The notes under the pieces are model-generated. The model was given only the letters and a program-made list of their open reading frames with translations. It did not search any database and had not been told where the DNA came from. This document shows positions 41,889-51,021 of a stretch of DNA of 64,000 bases, piece after piece; position 1 is the stretch's first letter; each line of letters starts with the position of its first letter. Source of the DNA: JADJPO01 sp963825645 (GTDB lineage: Bacteria; Actinomycetota; Actinomycetes; Actinomycetales; Kineosporiaceae); contig CAWGTT010000004.1 in assembly GCA_963825645.1 (NCBI GenBank), positions 103,268 to 167,267 on the forward strand, written 5' to 3'. Both the position numbers and the translations under genes were made by a program.

Positions 41889-43115
41889 TCAGCCCACCTG
41901 TGCCCGCTGCTCGCGCAGGTGCCGGGGGAGTTCGGCGTAGACGTCGTCGAACATGGAGCGAGGATCACCGACGTGGCCGCTCTTGGCCGATCCGCGGGCC
42001 GCGGACTGCGTGAAGGTCGCCTCGACCTCCGCTTCCAGATCGGCGACCAGCGCGGCGTGGCGCTCGTCGTCCCACGCGCCGATCGCGATCACGTGCTGCT
42101 TGAGCCGGTCGATCGGGTCGCCGAGCGGTGACTGGGCTGCCTCGTCGGCGGACCGGTAGACCGAGGGGTCGTCGGAGGTGGAGTGCGCGCCGATCCGCAG
42201 GGTGACCCACTCGATCAGTGTGGGTCCGAGATTGGTCCGCGCCCGCTCGGCGGCCCACTGCGAGGCGGCGTAGACGGCGAGGTAGTCGTTCCCGTCCACC
42301 CGCAGGGCGGGGATGCTGAACCCGTAGCCCCGGTCGGCGAAAGTGGCCGACGCACCCCGGGCGAAGTCCTCCGGAGTGGAGATCGCCCAATGGTTGTTCA
42401 CCAGATTGAGGATGACCGGCGCCTGATAGGTGGAGGCGAAGACCAGCGCGGCGTGGAAGTCGGACTCGGCGGAGGAGCCCTCGCCGATCCATGCCGAGGC
42501 GATCTCCGTGCCACCCCGGAGTGCCGACGCCATGGCCCAGCCGACAGCCTGGATGTACTGGGTGGCCAGGTTTCCTGAGATCGAGAAGAATCCGTGTGCC
42601 TTCGAGGAGTACAGCACCGGCAACTGGCGACCCTTGAGGGGGTCGAGCTCGTTGGAGAGGATCTGGTTCATCATCGTCGCCAGCGGGTAACCGGCCGCGA
42701 TCAACAAGCCTTGCTGGCGATAGGTCGGGAAATGCATGTCGCCCGGCCGCAGGGCACGCTGCTGCGCGCAGGCGATCGCCTCCTCGCCGAGGGCCTGCAT
42801 GTAGAACGAGATCATCCCCTGGCGGTGGGCGCGCAGCATCCGCCCGTCAAAGGCGCGCTGCAGCAGCATGTCGCGCAGCCCGGTGAGCTTCTGCTCCGGC
42901 GTCAGGTCGGGCACCCACGGCCCGACGGCCCCGCCTGCCTCGTCCAGCACCCGGACGAGCTGCTTGCGCATCAGGGCGATGCGCTCGACCTTCTCGTTGA
43001 GGGCAGGCTTGCCCATCTCGCCCGCCGCGCTGACGAACCGGACGCGGCCAGCCGGCCCGTCGCCGGGGACGGCGTGGGGGATACGAAGGCGGAGCCCTGC
43101 GGGCGCTGGATCCAT
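41889..43115 (-). CDS. bkdA: 2-oxoacid dehydrogenase E1 component, alpha subunit
   Basis: The thiamine-diphosphate motif is intact (WIGEGSSAESDFHAALVFAS to VILNLVNNHWAIS). Other family blocks are GMISFYMQALGEEAIACAQQ, RPGDMHFPTYRQQGLLIAAG, LPVLYSSKAHGFFSISGNLA, and the phosphorylation-loop-like RIGAHSTSDDPSVYRSADEA. Length (408 residues) fits branched-chain E1 alpha. It is the first gene of a three-gene operon with E1 beta and E2, in the valine, leucine and isoleucine breakdown and branched fatty-acid primer pathway. Confidence 0.92.
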   Translation of the reverse strand: MDPAPAGLRLRIPHAVPGDGPAGRVRFVSAAGEMGKPALNEKVERIALMRKQLVRVLDEAGGAVGPWVPDLTPEQKLTGLRDMLLQRAFDGRMLRAHRQGMISFYMQALGEEAIACAQQRALRPGDMHFPTYRQQGLLIAAGYPLATMMNQILSNELDPLKGRQLPVLYSSKAHGFFSISGNLATQYIQAVGWAMASALRGGTEIASAWIGEGSSAESDFHAALVFASTYQAPVILNLVNNHWAISTPEDFARGASATFADRGYGFSIPALRVDGNDYLAVYAASQWAAERARTNLGPTLIEWVTLRIGAHSTSDDPSVYRSADEAAQSPLGDPIDRLKQHVIAIGAWDDERHAALVADLEAEVEATFTQSAARGSAKSGHVGDPRSMFDDVYAELPRHLREQRAQVG

Positions 43116-43489
43116 GCGAGGACTGTGCTGGGGGCAAACGACGGCGTCAAGTACGCCGTGCAGGCCCACAGCGCCCGAGCGCGAGGTCAGGCTCCACGGA
43201 AGCAGTCGGTAAGGGCCTGTGAAGCCTGCGCGGGTCGCGGCTGCCTGCGTGGCCCGGTTCGGTACGTGCATCCGCTTCGACGACGCGTGTGGATGACTAC
43301 GGCAAATGAACCCATGCGTCCAGCAAGGCGGAGAGCGATGGATTGATGACTGCGCGAGCCGGCCCCAGGAACGTTGGCCAGGGCATCGAGCCTCACCTCC
43401 AACCCTTCACACAACTCCGGGGCAGGTCGGATGATCTTCCGCTCATGGCGGAGCGCGTGATCGACCATGCCGATGTGCGGACGACCGCT
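43116..43489. other. gene-free stretch upstream of the bkd operon
   Basis: This stretch should contain the operon promoter; I see no clear motif. A minus-strand open frame at 43187-43468 lacks any recognisable family and is not called. Confidence 0.35.
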
Positions 43490-43497
43490 GTCGGGAG

Positions 43498-44295
43498 GTT
43501 ATCCAGTCAGGGTAGCCGCTAGTTGATCATGCTGTCGTGGGTGGCATCCAGCAGGTGGTGGTGAGGGCGTCGCGGATGGCGTCGATGGGTCGTCTGCCCT
43601 GGTTGCGGGCACTGGTCAGGTAGGACCGGATCCGGCAGTGGCGTTGCAGGGTGTGGCCGCGGCGCTCACGTTCGGGCCGTAGCAGGTCGGGCCGCCCCGG
43701 ATGCCCGGCGGCAGGTCAGCGGTTGTGGCGTGCCCGCACGGGCAGGTCCGGCGCATCATCAGGTACTCGCAGACCTGCAGCGAGAACGTGGGCAGGTCGA
43801 ACACCTGCACGCTCGACGCCACTCGCCCTATCGCATCCGCCAGGCCGGCGCCGCAGCCACCACACGCCGCCGGTTCCACCGCCTCGACCCGATCCGGGTG
43901 CGCGACCCGCGCCAAACCCGTTCCCCGGTGGCCCTTCTGCCCACCCTGGCCACGACGCGGCCGCCCACCCTCAGGCCCCTGCCCGTCCGACTGCTCGCCG
44001 GAGCGCTTGTCCGACCTGGACGTCGCTTTCGCGCCCGGGTCGTCCTGGCTGGGCGGCTGCGAGGAGTTCGAGGAGTCCCGACCGACCTGGCGACGTAGCG
44101 CGGCCACCTCGGCCCGCAGCGCGCCGACCTCGGCCCGCAACTGCGTGATCACCCCGGCCTGCTCGGCCACCAACGCCAACAGATCCCCATACGAGGGCGC
44201 AGCAGGCGACTCCGGCACGCCCGGAGTCAAACATGATCACAAAGCGGGCGCCACCACCAACACACCCCAGGTCAACCGGGGGTCTGACTGGTTAC
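43498..44295 (-). mobile_element. internally deleted IS66-family element
   Basis: The left end reads GTTATCCAGTCAGGG. The reverse complement of the right end reads GTAACCAGTCAGAC, sharing CCAGTCAG with a one-base offset. The octamer GTCGGGAG flanks both sides (43490-43497 and 44296-44303), an 8-bp target duplication as expected for IS66. The element is only 798 bp because the middle of the transposase gene is missing. Its ends differ from those of the IS66 element at 11 kb, so it is a different member. It might still be moved by a full-length relative. Confidence 0.85.
43527..44230 (-). pseudogene. IS66 transposase with the catalytic core deleted
   Basis: The N-terminal part is recognisable: a coiled coil (VITQLRAEVGALRAEVAALR), RDSSNSSQPPSQDDPGAKA, a zinc-finger region (CGGCGAG, LMMRRTCPCGHATTADLPPG) and TCYGPNVSA. 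The C-terminal part follows immediately in another frame: HTLQRHCRIRSYLTSARNQG and RRPIDAIRDALTTTCWMPP. About 250 residues with the DDE triad are missing between them. It cannot be active. Confidence 0.85.
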
Positions 44296-44482
44296 GTCGG
44301 GAGACCCGCAGATCGACAAATAGGCGTCCCGGATGACGCACCGGCGCGGGGATCCTTGGCGGACGGGTCCAACGGGACATGGGCTTTGTGGCCAACGACA
44401 CCGTGGGCTGCGACGTGATCGACATACCGGTGGCCGTTCCATGACTGGGACGCTCGCTCCACAGCAAGTCTTGGGGTCACGG

Positions 44483-45247
44483 TCAGGGTTCTCGGCCCAA
44501 CCTGCCCGCTTCCCGATCTGGTGAACCTTCTGTGGCCACCACGGGCTTCGCCGGGCTTGCGAGCTCCAGCAGGCGTTTCCCGACTAAGACGGCGAACACC
44601 GAGAACGGCACCAACGACGCGATCGCGAACACCATGCCGACCGTACCGAAGTTGGTGGGGACGGTCATGAGGACGGCGCTCACCAGGCCCCACACCACCG
44701 TGGCTCGGCTGAAGATCGAGGATCGCAGCATGAGAGTGGCCAGGACCGCCAGGGTCGCGAAGGTGAAGTAGTAGTAGATGTCATAGCCCGTGCCCGTCCA
44801 CGTCGCGAGCATGCCGTCTCCGGTCGCCAGCAAGGCGGTGCGGGTCTCGGCGTCGGCGTCGGCGTACGCCTGGGCGAGGGACAGCATCTCGACCGGGCGC
44901 GGGCTGCTCATGTAGGCGGCTATCCCGACGACGCAGAACGCGAGCGCGATCACGACGGCCGACTGGCTGACCCTCCACAGCACGACGGCCAGCGCGAGAT
45001 AGACCAGGTACATCAGGGCGTTCGAGACGACGTACAACACGTCCAGCGAGACCAGGCCCATCACCGGGTTGTCCAGCAGCAGTTCGAAGAACCCCGCCGT
45101 CGACTCAGGCGGTGGCCAGACGACGTAGATGGGGATCTGCACAACGATCATCACGACGCTCGCGAAGGCGCACCACGCCCCCGTGATGAGGAGCCCGCGC
45201 CACTGCCGTGCGTCACTCCGCACGGTCGCCTCGTCAACGTCGGCCAT
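44483..45247 (-). CDS. membrane protein, DUF4386-like
   Basis: The 254-residue protein has six to seven membrane segments (GLLITGAWCAFASVVMIVVQ, LDVLYVVSNALMYLVYLALA, AVVIALAFCVVGIAAYMSS, YYYFTFATLAVLATLMLRSS, FGTVGMVFAIASLVPFSVFA) and a cytosolic C-terminal tail. The overall layout resembles DUF4386 proteins, though less clearly than the gene at 54.8 kb. Function is unknown. The ATG giving MADVDEATVRSD is the obvious start; the long upstream extension is not coding. Confidence 0.7.
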   Translation of the reverse strand: MADVDEATVRSDARQWRGLLITGAWCAFASVVMIVVQIPIYVVWPPPESTAGFFELLLDNPVMGLVSLDVLYVVSNALMYLVYLALAVVLWRVSQSAVVIALAFCVVGIAAYMSSPRPVEMLSLAQAYADADAETRTALLATGDGMLATWTGTGYDIYYYFTFATLAVLATLMLRSSIFSRATVVWGLVSAVLMTVPTNFGTVGMVFAIASLVPFSVFAVLVGKRLLELASPAKPVVATEGSPDREAGRLGREP

Positions 45248-45575
45248 GATGTGTCTCCCGTCCACTGATGAGCGATCAGCCTCAACCGGAACTGGGTCAC
45301 GCCGTCGCCCGTGCTCGACGCTAGGGGACCCGCTCGCACCGGTCAGTGCTGTTGGTCCTTCGCCTGCCTGGTCGGGCCGATCGCCGGAGCAGCAGTCGTG
45401 CCCGCGCGCCAGTACCCCCCACAGCCAGAGGTCATTGGGCGTCGATTCGGGATCCGCCTGTGGCACGCTCCGCGTGCCGATCCGGCGCCGGCACGGGGCA
45501 GTGGCCATCGGCTGGGGCCGGATTCGCCTTCCATCGGGCGCCGAGCCCCAGGTGCCTTCCTGTGGAGCCTCATGC
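45248..45575. other. gene-free stretch
   Basis: It lies between two minus-strand membrane-protein genes. Nothing is recognised apart from the likely promoter region of the downstream gene. Confidence 0.35.
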
Positions 45576-46076
45576 TCATCTCGCGGTCTCCGTCTGGCGG
45601 GTGAAACCGGGGCCTGACGAGGCGGCTGCAGCCGTGGGCGTCGGGGAAGCGGCGAGTGCGGCGCCGGCGAGGCCGATCGCGAAGGTGGCAGCGCCCATCC
45701 AGCGTTCCAGCGGGTGTGGGGACGTCAGGTTGGCAACGGTGTTGAGTGCCATGAACCCAGCGATCGCGCCAGTGGTCGTGCGCAGACCGCGGGTGCTGAG
45801 CCGACGTACGCGGACGATGCCGGCGCGCGCCAGGAACAGCCGGGCCATCGTCAGGAGGATACCTGCTTGTGCCAGTGCGGCCCATCGATAGGGCCAGGTG
45901 AGAGCACCGTCGACGGTCTTGGCGTGGCCCCCCAGGACTGCGTCGCCGTAGGGGGCGCCGAGCCACAGTGCGATCTGGAAGGCGGCCACTGCGGTGAGGG
46001 GCAGCGCGCCGAGCAGGGCCAGCGTGCGTAGGCGACGTGGGGATGTGGATCCCACTTTGAGCGTTGTGATTCTCAT
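45576..46076 (-). CDS. small membrane protein of unknown function
   Basis: The 166-residue protein has four membrane segments: LRTLALLGALPLTAVAAFQI, YRWAALAQAGILLTMARLFL, TGAIAGFMALNTVANLTS and WMGAATFAIGLAGAALAAS. This is the general pattern of small uncharacterised actinobacterial four-helix proteins. It follows another membrane-protein gene by about 100 bases on the same strand, so the two may be co-transcribed. Confidence 0.7.
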   Translation of the reverse strand: MRITTLKVGSTSPRRLRTLALLGALPLTAVAAFQIALWLGAPYGDAVLGGHAKTVDGALTWPYRWAALAQAGILLTMARLFLARAGIVRVRRLSTRGLRTTTGAIAGFMALNTVANLTSPHPLERWMGAATFAIGLAGAALAASPTPTAAAASSGPGFTRQTETAR

Positions 46077-46182
46077 GGTGACTCCAGACCTTTCAGTGGT
46101 TGACGAGCTGTCAGGAGCGCGCGGCGGGTCCGCCACGCATAGGCGGCGGACCGGCCGTGGTCGCAGGTGTGTGCCCGGGTCC

Positions 46183-46923
46183 TCAGCGTCGGCGCAGTGC
46201 GAGTCCGAGCCAGGTGAACCAGACGATGAGTCCGATCCCGAAGATGGACGCCGCGGCCTCGGACGCGATCGGGATGACGGTGGCCATCCCGGCGGCGGCG
46301 AGACCGAGTGCGAGCCCGCCCAACCCGGCCGAGAGGGCGCGGGTCCGCAGGGCGGCGAGTCCGACCACGGCCGCCCAGAGGGCGCCGATGACCTCGATGC
46401 CACCGCCGAGTGCGTTCTGAACCACGCTGGTTGACACCCAGGTGTTCAGAGCGAGGTCCGGGTTCTCGGCGTAGAGGGTCACAGCAGCCTGCTGCCCGAC
46501 GAGGGCGATGCTCCCGCTGGCGACGAGCATTCCAGACCAGATCAGTCCGAGGACCGTGGAGAATCGGCTGAGCGCCGGAGCCGCGGCCAGTCGTTGACCG
46601 GCTCCGAGCGAGACCAGCGCCATCGCGACCCCACCGAGGAGGTAGAGGACGAAGTACCAGCCGGCCAGCTCGGCGTGGTGGTCCCGGAGGAAGCTGAGCG
46701 AGCCGGCGGGGTCCTCGACGGGCGAGGCGTATCCGCGAGGGAGGAGGTAGGCGACCATGACGAGGAAGCCCACGACGTAGGTGCCGGCAACGACCTGCGC
46801 GGCGGTGCCGCCGGCGCGGATCAGGGCGGGCGACGTTCGGGGTGAGGAGGTGGGAGGAGGGACCGGAGCCTGTCCGGCCGTGGCGGCGGTGTCTAGTGCG
46901 GAGGTAGCGGTGTGTCGTCTCAT
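46183..46923 (-). CDS. membrane protein of unknown function
   Basis: The 246-residue protein has six or seven membrane segments (QVVAGTYVVGFLVMVAYLLP, GWYFVLYLLGGVAMALVSLG, TVLGLIWSGMLVASGSIALV, ALGGGIEVIGALWAAVVGLA, IFGIGLIVWFTWLGLALRR). The order of segments and the N-D-L-x-x-W middle loop resemble the neighbouring DUF4386-like protein. It diverges from the histidine kinase gene with about 130 bases between, so the two-component pair could control it; this is a guess. Confidence 0.7.
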   Translation of the reverse strand: MRRHTATSALDTAATAGQAPVPPPTSSPRTSPALIRAGGTAAQVVAGTYVVGFLVMVAYLLPRGYASPVEDPAGSLSFLRDHHAELAGWYFVLYLLGGVAMALVSLGAGQRLAAAPALSRFSTVLGLIWSGMLVASGSIALVGQQAAVTLYAENPDLALNTWVSTSVVQNALGGGIEVIGALWAAVVGLAALRTRALSAGLGGLALGLAAAGMATVIPIASEAAASIFGIGLIVWFTWLGLALRRR

Positions 46924-47054
46924 GCATCGATCCTCGGCGAACTGGCGCACCGCCACATCGGAGCCAGGGCCGCAGCCGTCTCGTCCCTGAGGCCGGACTA
47001 AGCGGACCGAAAGTTCGATCCCGGTCACCGGCGTCGACGGCTTAGGGTGAGGTA

Positions 47055-48233
47055 GTGGGCGGAGGTGCGCTGCGCGCGCTCTGGGACGAACCGCGGGCGA
47101 TCGCTCCCGCGGGGTCAGCCTGGTGGGACCGCGCCCTGGTCGCGGGATTGATCCCGGTCACCGTGCTCGAGGTTGGGCTTCGCGAGGACATGGCGTGGCC
47201 GCTCTGGCACGCGGGTTGGTCACTGGTCTGTGTGGCCACGCTCCTGTGGCGACCCCAACACCCTCTCGCGATGCTCGTCGTGGCCTACGGCGCACAGACC
47301 GTCGCCGGCGTCGTCCCCGCGCTCGCCGGGGAGCCTCACAGCGTCCTCGATGTCACCGCTGTCGTCCTGCTGCTGGCCTACTCATTGGGCCGCTGGGCCA
47401 GCGGGCGCGGGGTGGTCATCGGCAGCTGCTACCTGCTGGTGCTCCACCTGACGCGTGAGCCCCTGTACGACTCCAGCGGCTCCTCGATGGCGCTCGGCGT
47501 CGGGGCGCTGATGCTGCCGGTCGCTATCGGCGCGCTGATGCGGTTCTGGGCCAGGTCCCAGGTGCGAACCCGCGACGAGATCCGGGCCCGCGAGCGTGAA
47601 CAGCTGGCCCGCGACCTTCACGACACCGTCGCCCACCACGTCTCCGGCATCCTGATGCACGCCCGGGCCGCCAAGGTTCGTGCCCGCGTCGACCCCGGCG
47701 CCGCCGCCGAGGCGATCGACGGGGTGGAGGAAGCCGCCGCACGCACCCTGGAAGACATGCGCGCGATGGTGGCCCTGCTGCGCCACGACGAGCAGACCGG
47801 CAACGGGGGCCGAAGTCCTACCTACGGCGTAGCCGACATACCGCGGCTCGCCCGCGACCAGGACCCCGGCCCTCGGGTCGTCGTCCAGACCTCTGGTGAC
47901 CTCGACCGGCTGCCGGCACCGGTGGAGTCGGCGTTGTTCCGAGCCGCCCAGGAGGCGGTGACCAATGCGGGGCGTCACGCCCAGGACCCCACGGTGGTGT
48001 CAGTCGACCTCAACAGGGATGGGCCCACTGTGCGGCTGCGGGTGCACGACGACGGGCGACCGGCGACCTCGGGGCGCACGCGACGAGCGAGCCCGTCCTA
48101 TGGCCTGGTCGGCATGCGAGAACGTCTGTCGTTGCTGGGCGGCGCCGTTCGCGCCGGTCCCGATCCCGAGGGCGGCTGGACTGTCGAGGCAACGGTCCCG
48201 GTCGCCACGGTCGACACCGAGGCCGGCTCATGA
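47055..48233 (+). CDS. sensor histidine kinase (HisKA_3, NarL-type)
   Basis: The N-terminal half has five to six membrane segments. The kinase part starts at EREQLARDLHDTVAHHVSGI (phospho-acceptor His in DLHDTVAHH), with the dimerisation helices running to LEDMRAMVALLRHDEQ. The ATPase domain has FRAAQEAVTNAGRHAQDPTV (N box) and SYGLVGMRERLSLLGGAVRA (G box). It phosphorylates the response regulator encoded next, whose ATG overlaps its stop. The signal is unknown. GTG start. Confidence 0.9.
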   Translation: MGGGALRALWDEPRAIAPAGSAWWDRALVAGLIPVTVLEVGLREDMAWPLWHAGWSLVCVATLLWRPQHPLAMLVVAYGAQTVAGVVPALAGEPHSVLDVTAVVLLLAYSLGRWASGRGVVIGSCYLLVLHLTREPLYDSSGSSMALGVGALMLPVAIGALMRFWARSQVRTRDEIRAREREQLARDLHDTVAHHVSGILMHARAAKVRARVDPGAAAEAIDGVEEAAARTLEDMRAMVALLRHDEQTGNGGRSPTYGVADIPRLARDQDPGPRVVVQTSGDLDRLPAPVESALFRAAQEAVTNAGRHAQDPTVVSVDLNRDGPTVRLRVHDDGRPATSGRTRRASPSYGLVGMRERLSLLGGAVRAGPDPEGGWTVEATVPVATVDTEAGS

Positions 48234-48901
48234 CGGCGCCGGTGCGGGTGCTGATCGCCGATGACCAGGACATGGTTCGCGTGGGCCTCGCCACGATCCT
48301 CGATGCTGAACCGTCGATCGACGTCGTCGGGCAGGCCCGCGATGGGCTCGAGGCCGTCCAACAAGTCCGGTCGCTGCGTCCTGACGTCTGCCTCTTCGAC
48401 ATCCGGATGCCGAACCTCGACGGGATCGAGGCCACCCGACAGGTCGCCGGGCCCCACGTCGAGGACCCGGTTCCCGTCATCGTGATCACCACCTTCGACC
48501 AGGACGAGTACGTATACGACGCGCTGCGGGCCGGCGCCCGCGGCTTCCTCCTCAAGGACGCCGACCCCGACCTCCTGGCCCGCGCCGTTCGATCCGCCGC
48601 GACGGGCGAGGCCCTGATCGCGCCAGCCGTCACGGCTCGGCTCCTGGCGACCTTCGCCTCGTCCCGCGGCGAGGCAGTGGCGGAGCCTGTCGAGCCGTTG
48701 ACCGCCCGAGAGGAGGCTGTCCTCGATCTGGTCGCCGCCGGCCGGACGAACACCGAGATCGCCGAGGAGCTCTACCTCTCGCTCAGCACCGTCAAGACCC
48801 ACATCAGCGCACTCATGACCAAGCTCTCGGCACGCAACCGCGTCGAGATCGTGATCTGGGCCTACGAGAGCGGCCGGGTCGACGCTCAAGGGCACCCCTG
48901 A
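48230..48901 (+). CDS. LuxR/NarL-family response regulator
   Basis: The receiver domain has VRVLIADDQDMVRVGLATIL with paired acidic residues, the acceptor Asp57 in DVCLFDIRMPN, and the switch Thr and Lys in ITTFDQDEY and GFLLKDADP. The LuxR helix-turn-helix is LTAREEAVLDLVAAGRTNTE and LYLSLSTVKTHISALMTKLS. It binds DNA after phosphorylation by the kinase encoded upstream (ATGA overlap). Target genes are unknown; the nearby membrane-protein genes are candidates. Confidence 0.93.
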   Translation: MTAPVRVLIADDQDMVRVGLATILDAEPSIDVVGQARDGLEAVQQVRSLRPDVCLFDIRMPNLDGIEATRQVAGPHVEDPVPVIVITTFDQDEYVYDALRAGARGFLLKDADPDLLARAVRSAATGEALIAPAVTARLLATFASSRGEAVAEPVEPLTAREEAVLDLVAAGRTNTEIAEELYLSLSTVKTHISALMTKLSARNRVEIVIWAYESGRVDAQGHP

Positions 48902-48917
48902 GCCTAGGATCTGCTGG

Positions 48918-49475
48918 ATGGTCGGGACTGAGGATCGGCGTGCTGCTCTGCGCCGCCGGTACCTCTCGCTGGGCCTCGGTGAGCTCGCCGCGGTTGTGAT
49001 GTTCGTCTATGCCGCGCTCACTGTCGTCGTCCCGAGATTGGGCAGCGACCAAGCAGTGGCGAGCTTCCTGGTCGCGGTGGTGCCCCTGGTTCTGATTCTC
49101 AGCCAGGCAGGTGCGTACTGGCTGCTGGCGCGCACTTGGGTGGAGGTCCGATCGATGCCTCGATCTCTGGCCCGCCTCTACCGGACCTTGCAGGTCCTCG
49201 ACGTGCTCGTCCTGTTGGCGGCGGGTATCTACATCGCCGTCGATCTCTCCAGTACTCGCTGGGCGGGCACAATGGCGGTGCTCGTCTGGCTCTTCGCGGT
49301 CGTGGAATTCACCAACTACTACGTGGTGCGACTGAGTTACCCCTGGGCAAAGTGGTTCCACCAAGGTCGGCCAGTGGCGCACTGCCCGGCTGGTCCAGGA
49401 CCTACGGGCCGCCGACGGCGCCACTCCGTGACCAGGCTCGAATCGACGGCCGGCACACCGCATGAGGATCGGTGA
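48918..49475 (+). CDS. membrane protein, frameshifted near the end
   Basis: Four membrane segments are visible (LGELAAVVMFVYAALTVVVP, FLVAVVPLVLILSQAGAYWL, RTLQVLDVLVLLAAGIYIAV, WAGTMAVLVWLFAVVEFTNY) followed by YYVVRLSYPWAKWFHQ. From there the present frame gives a low-quality tail. The next frame reads VGQWRTARLVQDLRAADGAT and stops at 49429-49431, which fits the usual end (YPWxxW...RxPRLVxDLR). A one-base slip near 49365 is likely. It sits 16 bases after the response regulator and probably shares its transcript. Confidence 0.65.
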   Translation: MVGTEDRRAALRRRYLSLGLGELAAVVMFVYAALTVVVPRLGSDQAVASFLVAVVPLVLILSQAGAYWLLARTWVEVRSMPRSLARLYRTLQVLDVLVLLAAGIYIAVDLSSTRWAGTMAVLVWLFAVVEFTNYYVVRLSYPWAKWFHQGRPVAHCPAGPGPTGRRRRHSVTRLESTAGTPHEDR

Positions 49476-49674
49476 CCGGTGAGGTCCTTGCAGTACGGCA
49501 ATCCCGTTGCCGCCGAAGAGTGCGGTTCTGTGCCGCGGCCGTCAGATCAGGTGCGCTGTCCTGGTCTCGGCCGCGGCTGTGGTGCTCGGGGTGCTGATCG
49601 ACCAGACCGGGGCTCGGAGAGCGGGGCAGGTGGTGTGGATTGACTGGACAGTCCATTGAGCACATACTTGCCAT

Positions 49675-50540
49675 ATGGAAAGTGAAAAGCCGATGACCGG
49701 ACCGGACAGGGCTGACGCGAGCTTGCGGGGCTATGCGCAGGTCCGCGCCAAGGTTGAGCACCGGGGGCCCTCGCGGGCGTTCGCGGTGCTTCAGTTGTGG
49801 CTCGCCGCAGCCCTGGCCGCCTACCTGGGAGCCTTCCTGATCTCCGTCGTTGGTGACCCGCCCAACGAGGTGACCGCGGGTGCGGCCGACTACACCTCAG
49901 GGCTGCTGGTCCTGCCCCTCCTCCTACTCGCCTCCTTGATCAGCGGAGCGCGGGAACGGTTCAGCATCCGCACGAAGCCGTCGGCCGCCCATTGGGTCGC
50001 CTACACGCTGATCATCGGCTGGTTCGCCGTCCTGCTCGTGGCGAGCATCACCGAGGTGACCTACCCGTGGTGGGCCGCCCTGCTGCTGCCCGTGCTCCTG
50101 TTCGTGACGATGGCGGCCGGCCCGATCCGAGCCCTGTCCCGTCCACGAACCCGGGAGGCGCAACCATGGAGCAACGAGCCCCTGCGCCGCCCGGCACGGC
50201 GGACAACGGTGCTGATCGGCCTCACCGCCGGACTGCTGGCCGCGACCAGCACCCAGGAGAAGTGGTTCGCCGTCATATCTACCGCGGCCTGCGTGGTGCT
50301 CGTGGTCGTCTTCCTGTTCGGCTGGCGGGCCGAGTGGGGACTGTCACACACCGGGTACGAGTGGGGGCCCATCCACTGGGCCGCATTCGGGATCGTGCTG
50401 AGCGGGCTGTTCACCCTGTCCGTGCTCCTGGCGAACACCGACTGGATCACACCACCGATCAGCATCACCGCAGGCGTTCTCGCACTGCTGGTCATGGCCT
50501 ACGCGGCGTTCCTGCCCCGCAACCCCGAGGACGCGCCTAG
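49675..50540 (+). CDS. membrane protein preceding a winged-helix regulator
   Basis: About seven membrane segments are seen (FAVLQLWLAAALAAYLGAFL, GLLVLPLLLLASLIS, WVAYTLIIGWFAVLLVAS, WWAALLLPVLLFVTMAA, TVLIGLTAGLLAAT, FAVISTAACVVLVVVFLFGW, AGVLALLVMAYAAFL). The coding character ends near PRNPEDAPSPHGT, six bases before the regulator's ATG. The same frame nonetheless stays open for a further 1.3 kb, and the nearest stop (TAG at 50538-50540) is one frame away. A small slip at the end of the gene is therefore likely. Function unknown; probably controlled by the regulator that follows. Confidence 0.6.
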
Positions 50541-50545
50541 CCCAC

Positions 50546-50857
50546 ATGGCACACCCGAGACACAGGCTCAACGACGCCTTCCAGACCCCCGTCCGGTTCT
50601 CCCTGATGGCCGCACTGGGACAGCGCACCGAGATCGACTTCCCGACCCTCCGCGACATCCTGGAAACCGAGGACTCGGCACTGAGCAAAGCGATCTCCCA
50701 CCTGGAGAGGGCCGGCTACGTCAAGGTCACCAAGGGCTACGCCGGCAACCGGCCACGCACCTGGATCCAAGCAACCACCACAGGACACCGCGCCTACCAG
50801 GCGCACCTGCTCGCCCTGCGCGCGATCACCGAAGGCATCCTCGACGAAAACAGCTGA
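50546..50857 (+). CDS. winged-helix transcriptional regulator
   Basis: The 103-residue protein reads HRLNDAFQTPVRFSLMAALG, IDFPTLRDILETEDSALSKA and ISHLERAGYVKVTKGYAGNR, followed by RTWIQATTTGHRAYQAHLLA. This is the MarR/ArsR-like winged-helix fold (HTH_34-like) in which RPRTW begins the wing. These small regulators usually sit beside a membrane protein they control, as here. No effector domain is present. Confidence 0.85.
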   Translation: MAHPRHRLNDAFQTPVRFSLMAALGQRTEIDFPTLRDILETEDSALSKAISHLERAGYVKVTKGYAGNRPRTWIQATTTGHRAYQAHLLALRAITEGILDENS

Positions 50858-51021
50858 CGAAAGGCAGGAAGGTCCAGGGCCCCGCTGGCAAGACCTCCCC
50901 GCAGTCGAGGCGAACCTGCGCAACCAACCGGACGAGGATCCCGATGCGGGATCCCCTAGCGACGACGGCAAGAGCACCCGTGGTGCCAGCGGCGGATCGG
51001 GTCCTCCGTCCGCAAGCGTGT

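Noticed and set aside
43187..43468. Minus-strand 93-codon frame upstream of bkd
   Set aside because: No family resemblance, weak codon bias and overlap with the presumed promoter region of the bkd operon.
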